The notes below the pieces were generated by a model. The model worked only from the letters and a program-made list of their open reading frames with translations, was not told the DNA's origin and ran no database searches. This document shows positions 7,106 to 11,447 of a stretch of DNA of 11,447 nucleotides, in pieces. The stretch spans positions 1-11,447 of the forward strand of contig DNYS01000161.1 of assembly GCA_003506735.1 (NCBI GenBank), written 5' to 3'. The position numbers were made by a program, and so were the translations under genes. Source of the stretch: Nitrospinota bacterium. GTDB taxonomy: Bacteria > UBA8248. Within the stretch, counting starts at the first letter, position 1; each line of letters starts with the position of its first letter.

Positions 7106-8248
7106 TTAAGCCCCGTCATGCGATGAGATCGCCACGATAGCGGGGTTGCCGGATCGGTTGCTCCAGGCGTGATTGGCGCCCCGCAGTATCGCGACTTCGC
7201 CTGTCGCCAAATTCACTTCTTCGGAGTCAAGCACCAGCGTAATTTTGCCTTCGAGAACAAAACAAAAATCGACGGTTTGTGTCTTTTGCATGTACGGGTG
7301 AGGGGCTGAGGGCGAATACGTGGAAGCGCCCGGCGATCCCATGGCGCTGAAGAAAGCCTCAACTTCGGCGGAGCCGACCTTGCCCTTCCAGATATCATCC
7401 GGCGGAAAAGTAACAACCCGGCAAACCGTGCCATTCTTCGGTGGCTCAATCGCGTGTGGCAAATGAAGTGATTCAAATACAATCTCCGAAGGAGCGCTAT
7501 CGGTGACCCAGAGCCGCGCCGAGGCGAAACCCGGCCGCGCGGGATCGAAGCGCACATCGGGCGCCGGACCGTCACTGATTAACGAGCCCTTCCCATCTTC
7601 CGTGTCTATGGTCACTATCCTCCGGGCCGGCTTCACGCCATCGGGCAGCTTCAGATTGGGATCGGGATGAATGGTCTTATCGTTTCCCTGGGCCAGGCCC
7701 GCCGGCCCGTCCACGAACCGCGCCGCAATCATGTCGAAGGCCATCAGGCATTCGCTCTTGGGGCTGGCCCACTGATGCCAAGCGCCTATCTGGCAAACAA
7801 TGTCGCCTGCCTTCATCAAAAGCGTACAATCATCCAAAATCAACTCCCGCTCGCCCGACAGCACAATTCCGTAATCCACCGTCTCGGTCTTGTGCATACC
7901 GCGGCCTCGATCCCACCTCCTCCTCGAAGGCGCTGCCGTCGGCTCATGCATCGGTTCAATTTCCGAGTTCTTAGCGGGGTCCAAGTTGTCCGGATATTTT
8001 GTTGCATGAATAATGCGCAGGTGTCCCCCGAGGGCCGGACCCGGAAAATCATACGGTAGGGTCCCATCATCGCGCTCCCCGGCAAGAAGAGGGATATTGT
8101 CGTACCAAACCCAAAGATCGGTGTGGCCTCTCCCTTCTATCGGGCCCGGGTGGGAGCTGGGGGCCGGTCCATCCCAAACAACTCTCGACCTGCCGCGCTC
8201 GTCGTTGCCTGTAACTACTCTCCGGATCGGTTTCAGTACTGCCGCCAT
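7106..8248 (-). CDS. bicupin protein (two tandem cupin-2 domains)
   Basis: The 380-residue product consists of two homologous halves. Repeat 1 (about 7-180) starts PIRRVVTGNDERGR and contains the metal motif HKTETVDYGIVLSGE (119-133) with His119 and Glu122, then GDIVCQIGAWHQW (148-160) with His158. Repeat 2 (about 207-377) starts ARRIVTIDTEDGKG and contains QKTQTVDFCFVLEGK (321-335), then GANHAW (357-362) with His360. In repeat 2 the first His and the Glu are both Gln, so only domain 1 looks able to bind a metal normally. Cupins of this kind include dioxygenases, isomerases and sensory proteins, and the reaction here is unknown. I chose the ATG at 8248 because it follows GAGGGAG; the frame stays open to 8380, but that extension is low-complexity and has no domain match. 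Monocistronic. Confidence 0.85.
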   Translation of the reverse strand: MAAVLKPIRRVVTGNDERGRSRVVWDGPAPSSHPGPIEGRGHTDLWVWYDNIPLLAGERDDGTLPYDFPGPALGGHLRIIHATKYPDNLDPAKNSEIEPMHEPTAAPSRRRWDRGRGMHKTETVDYGIVLSGERELILDDCTLLMKAGDIVCQIGAWHQWASPKSECLMAFDMIAARFVDGPAGLAQGNDKTIHPDPNLKLPDGVKPARRIVTIDTEDGKGSLISDGPAPDVRFDPARPGFASARLWVTDSAPSEIVFESLHLPHAIEPPKNGTVCRVVTFPPDDIWKGKVGSAEVEAFFSAMGSPGASTYSPSAPHPYMQKTQTVDFCFVLEGKITLVLDSEEVNLATGEVAILRGANHAWSNRSGNPAIVAISSHDGA

Positions 8249-8303
8249 AGTCTCTTGCTCCCTCTTTGAGATGTAGTTTCCAAAATTTTCAGATCGGACC
8301 CTT

Positions 8304-8321
8304 TTCGAGAATAGACTCGAA
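8304..8321 (-). promoter_or_regulatory. dyad upstream of the bicupin gene, possible operator
   Basis: A perfect inverted repeat, TTCGAG-AATAGA-CTCGAA, lies 56-73 bases upstream of the chosen bicupin start in an AT-rich leader. Size and position suit a dimeric regulator site near a promoter, but no regulator gene is in the window and no promoter boxes are certain. Confidence 0.3.
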
Positions 8322-8368
8322 TTTGAAAAATACAGCAGGGGTTTGGGTGCAATTATGATTACAACAAT

Positions 8369-8392
8369 CCCCGGCCTCATCAGGCTCCGGGG
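8369..8392. other. GC-rich hairpin upstream of the bicupin leader
   Basis: CCCCGG (8369-8374) pairs with CCGGGG (8387-8392); inside, CCT pairs with AGG, leaving a two-base bulge. No T-run follows on either strand, so it is not a standard terminator. It lies next to the transposase remnant and could be a leftover of element DNA or an mRNA structure. Confidence 0.25.
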
Positions 8393-8438
8393 TTAACCTC
8401 GCGACCTGAACGCAGCGGGTCGGCAAACCCATGACAAT

Positions 8439-8659
8439 CTACACGTAATACATGACGGAACGTCCCAGGGTGGCGACCTCCACCGCGAAGAAGTCTATTG
8501 CCGCAAGGCTCTCCCCGTGGGCATTGAGAAATGTTCGCCAGGGCGTTCTTTCAGGATTCGGTTCTCTTCGAGCAGATGGCCGATCATCCTCTGTTGATTC
8601 TGCTTCATCCGGCCGGACAGGGTGATGAGAAGGGATCCCCAGGGCTGCAAGGCTCTGTT
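8439..8659 (-). mobile_element. internally deleted integrase-type (rve/DDE) transposase remnant
   Basis: On the - strand an open frame from about 8659 to 8543 encodes LQPWGSLLITLSGRM followed by a helix segment ending HLLEENRILKER. This matches the N-terminal region of integrase-core transposases, which often carry a LENxxLRxxL-type helix. At 8543 the frame changes and a second piece, 8543-8439, encodes PWRTFLNAHGESLAAIDFF and then VEVATLGRSVMYYV before TAG. That is the start of the rve catalytic core, with the first Asp of the DDE triad in AAIDFF. About 100 residues between the two pieces are missing, as is everything after the first catalytic strand. It is therefore a dead relic made by internal deletion and truncation. 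Its family is IS481/IS3-like, without a finer call. No terminal inverted repeats were found. Confidence 0.75.
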
Positions 8660-8918
8660 AATGTGGGCGGATTCTAACCTCGTATGAGTGGAATGGGAGG
8701 CGGAATCTTCGCATCAATTGGTCTTTCAGAAAAGGAGATTAGGGCTCAGATGAATATTTGCTCGCCCGGAGAAATTGGGCAGATTGTGGCCAATTCAGGC
8801 CAGGAATACGGCCCTGGAGAAAATGAACGTGGCCGGTTGAATCCAGGAGAACCCCCCAAAACCGGGGCAAAATAGGATGAGGTTAGGCCAGAAAAAATCG
8901 GGGTGGAACAATTAAAGG
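8660..8918. other. gene-poor stretch between transposase remnant and allophanate hydrolase C-domain gene
   Basis: This 259-nt stretch completes a 670-nt region (8249-8918) without an intact gene. It includes a 63-codon open frame (8684-8875, +) with no Shine-Dalgarno sequence, a Gly/Pro/Glu-rich composition and no recognisable family, which I do not accept as a gene. A weak CCCC/GGGG stem (near 8851-8866) and a T-run on the - strand (near 8893-8900) lie downstream of the allophanate hydrolase stop and might aid termination. It may be the decayed flank of the insertion element. Confidence 0.35.
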
Positions 8919-9326
8919 TTAGCCGTCTCTATTTAAATATTCTACCCACCCGCCAAATTCCGTGATATCCCTCGCAGCCGGTATCACATGCGCCTCGCAC
9001 AGAAACCCCTTCACGGATTTTCCGTCTTCAAGCTCGATGGTCCCAATACAAAGGGGGGCGGAGACATTTTCCATGAAAGCGCCAAAATTTTCCGAATTTA
9101 ACTCCCAGACCTCCACCCGGATTTTAGCGCCCTCTCCTGAAGCAAAGCGCAGGAGCCCCGGCTTGGGAGGAGTCGCCGCATCCAGTTCGTAAAGCCGGTA
9201 AAGCGGGCCCGTCCGGGCGGAGCGCACAAATTCGGCGCCCAGGTCTGTCAGCTGATGATTCAAGGGTTGGCTCCGCAGGTGCGCCCCGACGACTGCCAGG
9301 CGGATTCGTTTTGTCTCGGATATCAT
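8919..9326 (-). CDS. allophanate hydrolase C-terminal domain, separate gene
   Basis: The 135-residue product matches the C-terminal domain that is normally fused to the amidase domain of allophanate hydrolase (AtzF/DUR1,2 type). Hallmarks are IRLAVVGAHLRSQPLNHQL (8-26), TGPLYRLYEL (39-48), KPGLLRF (55-61), the VEVWEL strand (71-76), PLCIGTIELEDGKSVKGFLCE (91-111) and DITEFGGW (120-127). In the yeast enzyme this domain decarboxylates the N-carboxycarbamate made by the amidase domain, completing conversion of allophanate to CO2 and ammonia. The ATG at 9326 sits three bases after the TAA of the amidase gene and in the same reading frame, with GGAG about eight bases upstream. Translation by re-initiation is likely. 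Together the two genes rebuild a complete allophanate hydrolase. Confidence 0.9.
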   Translation of the reverse strand: MISETKRIRLAVVGAHLRSQPLNHQLTDLGAEFVRSARTGPLYRLYELDAATPPKPGLLRFASGEGAKIRVEVWELNSENFGAFMENVSAPLCIGTIELEDGKSVKGFLCEAHVIPAARDITEFGGWVEYLNRDG

Positions 9327-9329
9327 GGC

Positions 9330-10766
9330 TTACTCCGCAGTGATGGGATGCGGGGTGGCACCGAGATTCAGTCCCGATTCACGTTGAAACGCCGCACCCA
9401 GGGCGCAAAGCCCGCTCTCCTGAAGCGCGGGCGCAATGAAAGTGACACCTGCCGGAAGACCGTTCGCATAAAAGCCGTTCGGCACCGCGAGGCCGCACAG
9501 GTCCAGCAGGTTCATGAAATTCGTGTAGAAACTCAAGTGATTGTTCAAAGCTATTGGATCGGACTCGACCTCGGCGATCGAATAGACCGTTCCGGTGGTA
9601 GGAACGACCAGCATATCGATATCGTTCCATGTTTTTCCCGTAATTTTTTTCAACCCTTCCAGCCGGTAAATCCCCTCAAAAGCGTCAGAGGCCGAATATC
9701 CCCGGCCTTTCGCAATCAGTTTCCGGGTGACGGGATGCAATGCCTCGGGCTTGGCATCGAAAAATTCCTGGATGGCAGAATACCGCTCGGCCATCCAGGG
9801 CCCTTCATAGACCAATCGGGCCGTCTCATGAAAAAATGTGTAGTCAATTTCGACCACACCCATCCCCATCATCCGTAGCCGATCGATGGCGCTGTTAAAT
9901 AGTTCCGCCGCATCTTCGTTGCCGAAAAACTCCTGCTGATCCTTACAGGGAACGCCCACCCAGATCCCCCCGGCGAGATCGGCCGGTGGTTTTTCTTTCC
10001 ATTCGGGGGGCACAGGACGCGAGAAAGGATCCGCCTCGTCTTCTTCCGCCATCACGCGGAGCGCTTCCAGCGCGTCGGGAACGGTCAGAGCGAACACCGA
10101 TACGCAGTCCAGCGAGCGGCAGGCCGGGACCACCCCGGACATGCTCACGAGCCCCCGGGTGGGCTTCAGGCCGACGATGTTGTTGAAGCCGGCGGGCACA
10201 CGCCCCGATCCGGCGGTGTCCGTCCCCAGCGCGAAGCTCACCAGGCCGGCGGAGACCGCCACCGCCGAGCCCGAGCTCGAACCGCCCGGGATATACCGCT
10301 CGTCGAAAGGATTCCGGGGGACGCCGTAGGGAGAGCGCACCCCCACCAGGCCGGTCGCGAACTGATCCAGGTTCGTCTTGCCCATCAGGATCGCGCCGGC
10401 ATGTAAAAGCCGCTCTACGGTGGGGGCGGTTTTTTCGGGAACATAGGCGTATTCCGGGCATGCCGCGGTGGTGGGCCTGTCCTCCCAGTCGATATTGTCC
10501 TTAATGGCGAACGGTAGACCGTACAGAGGGTATCGACCGAATAGCGCCTCGCCGGACAATCCTTCGGCAAGTGATTCGAGTTCCCCGGCCCGGCCGAGGA
10601 GATTTTCTTCGGGCTCTCTAAAAATCCAGACGCCGTCATCCCCGCGGCGCGAGATCCGATCGAGCAGAATCCGCACCATACCGGATGGTCTCAAAGCGCC
10701 ATTTCCATAGAGAGGCCGCAGCGCAGCGAAATCCAGGCTTCCCCCTTCGGCGGACCATTTACTCAC
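9330..10766 (-). CDS. atzF: allophanate hydrolase amidase domain (AtzF-like)
   Basis: The 478-residue product is the amidase part of allophanate hydrolase, which cleaves allophanate to ammonia and N-carboxycarbamate in urea carboxylase, cyanurate and related pathways. The motifs are close to the family: YGLPFAIKDNID (82-93, catalytic Lys89), TTAACPEYAY (99-108), GKTNLDQFATGL (129-140), IPGGSSSGSAVAV (159-171, cis-Ser), GTDTAGSGRVPA (181-192, nucleophile Ser187), NNIVGLKPTRG (195-205) and VVPACRSLDCVSVFAL (212-227). I set the start at GTG 10766, which overlaps the TGA of the ABC ATPase gene by four bases (GTGA), a common coupling arrangement. Upstream in-frame codons to 10874 lie inside the ATPase gene. 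The protein ends in one TAA before the C-terminal domain gene. No urea carboxylase or biuret hydrolase gene is in view. Confidence 0.88.
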   Translation of the reverse strand: MSKWSAEGGSLDFAALRPLYGNGALRPSGMVRILLDRISRRGDDGVWIFREPEENLLGRAGELESLAEGLSGEALFGRYPLYGLPFAIKDNIDWEDRPTTAACPEYAYVPEKTAPTVERLLHAGAILMGKTNLDQFATGLVGVRSPYGVPRNPFDERYIPGGSSSGSAVAVSAGLVSFALGTDTAGSGRVPAGFNNIVGLKPTRGLVSMSGVVPACRSLDCVSVFALTVPDALEALRVMAEEDEADPFSRPVPPEWKEKPPADLAGGIWVGVPCKDQQEFFGNEDAAELFNSAIDRLRMMGMGVVEIDYTFFHETARLVYEGPWMAERYSAIQEFFDAKPEALHPVTRKLIAKGRGYSASDAFEGIYRLEGLKKITGKTWNDIDMLVVPTTGTVYSIAEVESDPIALNNHLSFYTNFMNLLDLCGLAVPNGFYANGLPAGVTFIAPALQESGLCALGAAFQRESGLNLGATPHPITAE

Positions 10767-11212
10767 GCGATTCGGACCTTCTCTTCCGGCGGCTCGGCAT
10801 ACTCCTCCGGATAATGACAGGCAGCCTCTGCGCCGCCGGTGTAGGGACGAAGCGCCGGCATTTCGCTCTGGCAAAACGCATCCGCTTTCGGGCAGCGGCT
10901 ATAAAACCGGCAAAGGTTCGGGGAAGGATCTATCGGGCTCATCGGCTCTCCCAAAAGGCGGATCCGCTCCGTCCGGTCACCTTTCTCTACCGCCGGGACC
11001 GCCGACAGAAGCGCCTTCGTGTATGGATGCCTGGGCCGCTCGAAAAGCTCCGCCACCGGATCCGCCTCCACGATCTTTCCCAAATACATTACCAGCACGC
11101 GCTGGCACAGCAACCGAACGACGTTCAGATCGTGGGACACAAAAAGATAGCTCATTCCCAGCCGATTTTTCAGATCCTCAAGGAAACGGAGGATGACCTG
11201 TGCCTCCCGAAA
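10763..11212 (-). pseudogene. 5'-truncated oligopeptide/dipeptide ABC transporter ATPase (DppF/OppF-like)
   Basis: The preserved part starts near EAQVILRFLEDLKNRLG, which normally follows the Walker B/D-loop region. It continues through YLFVSHDLNVVRLL (switch His), VMYLGKIVE, PRHPYTKALLSAVP and the oligopeptide-transporter C-terminal domain GEPMSPIDPSP with CRFYSRCP and its Cys residues. Walker A, the ABC signature and Walker B are absent, because upstream of about 11212 the sequence is no longer ATPase-like. Such ATPases power import of peptides or related solutes with two permeases and a binding protein. An in-frame ATG at 11260 in the foreign DNA could give a 165-residue product, but it could not bind ATP in the usual way. 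The 3' end overlaps the allophanate hydrolase gene by four bases, so the gene once belonged to that operon. Confidence 0.8.
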
Positions 11213-11447
11213 ACTCGAGCACATTGATTGTACTGGCTTTTTCTCATTCGAGAAATACATCCATCTCGACGTGAAGTAGCCCCTGGTAAAGCATCGAGGT
11301 ACCCTTCCCTTCTCATCATATCCGATTTTTCCGTTGGGGAGGCTCCAGGCACGATGAAGGAATTCGTCCGCTTTTTTATCTCTACCGTATTCTCGACGGC
11401 TAGATCCAGGCTATCCCTACAATTGGAAATCGCCGCCCTGAGACACC
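11213..11447 (+). mobile_element. left end of an insertion sequence interrupting the ABC ATPase gene
   Basis: From about 11213 to the window edge the ATPase homology is replaced by about 140 bases of noncoding DNA and then the start of an integrase-type transposase. This is the layout of an IS left end inserted in the gene. The right end lies outside, so terminal inverted repeats and target duplication cannot be seen. A small dyad TTTCTC-ATTC-GAGAAA (11240-11255) lies in the leader. The junction is placed only to within about ten bases. Confidence 0.6.
11354..11447 (+). CDS. integrase-type transposase, N-terminal fragment cut by window edge
   Basis: Starting at ATG 11354, the 31 complete codons in view encode MKEFVRFFISTVFSTARSR followed by LSLQLEIAALRH. 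The pattern of a hydrophobic first helix followed by RSRxxLQxEIxALRHQ is the usual N-terminus of integrase-core (rve) transposases of the IS481/IS3-like groups; the catalytic DDE domain would follow beyond the edge. The upstream Shine-Dalgarno is only moderate (GGGGAGG at 11336-11342, about 11 bases before the ATG). It is of the same broad class as the dead remnant at 8439-8659 but reads in the opposite direction and differs in sequence. Whether it is intact cannot be judged. Confidence 0.7.
   Translation, partial: MKEFVRFFISTVFSTARSRLSLQLEIAALRH

Noticed and set aside
8249..8380. N-terminal extension of the bicupin
   Set aside because: The upstream 44 codons overlap the dyad-rich leader and match no cupin sequence. 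GAGGGAG precedes the ATG at 8248.
8684..8875. 63-codon + strand open frame in the gene-poor region
   Set aside because: No ribosome-binding site, no family, and it lies in decayed element DNA.
10685..11227. 180-codon + strand open frame opposite the ABC ATPase fragment
   Set aside because: The - strand frame shows the clear oligopeptide ABC ATPase C-terminus. The + strand frame is Arg-rich shadow.

Overview
This is a bacterial, high-GC window (chromosome or large replicon not distinguishable) with compact genes, clear Shine-Dalgarno sequences and ATG/GTG starts. The families present (amidase-signature enzymes, FAA hydrolase, alpha/beta hydrolases, cupins, an oligopeptide-type ABC ATPase) suggest an uncultured, proteobacteria-like heterotroph. 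No rRNA, tRNA or taxonomic marker is present, so I do not assign a taxon. The region looks like an accessory catabolic island eroded by insertion sequences.

Left part (1-3125, + strand): the 3' end of a frameshifted alpha/beta hydrolase; a two-gene operon of metallo-beta-lactamase-fold (MBL) proteins, the first without nearly all metal ligands and the second with a partly altered site; then, after a 229-nt gap, a fumarylacetoacetate hydrolase (FAH) family enzyme.

Middle (3271-8248): an unusually large 782-residue amidase-signature protein on the - strand; a 463-nt divergent intergenic region; a + strand alpha/beta hydrolase with an intact triad; a short repeat-rich convergent spacer; and a - strand bicupin with metal ligands in its first repeat only.

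Right part (8249-11447): a 670-nt gene-free stretch holding an internally deleted integrase-type transposase remnant. Next, all on the - strand, come the C-terminal and amidase domains of an allophanate hydrolase (AtzF type), separated only by one in-frame TAA, and the 3' half of an oligopeptide/dipeptide ABC transporter ATPase overlapping the amidase gene by 4 nt. The ATPase gene is broken near 11212, where unrelated DNA leads into the 5' end of a + strand integrase-type transposase that runs off the window.

Functionally, the hydrolases and the bicupin fit breakdown of amides and possibly ring-derived acids. The transporter/allophanate hydrolase pair suggests uptake of an amide or peptide-like nitrogen source followed by release of ammonia. 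These links come from gene order and family knowledge only. No complete new multi-gene system stands out. The most notable points are the stop-split allophanate hydrolase, the ligand-poor MBL pair, the asymmetric bicupin and the oversized amidase.
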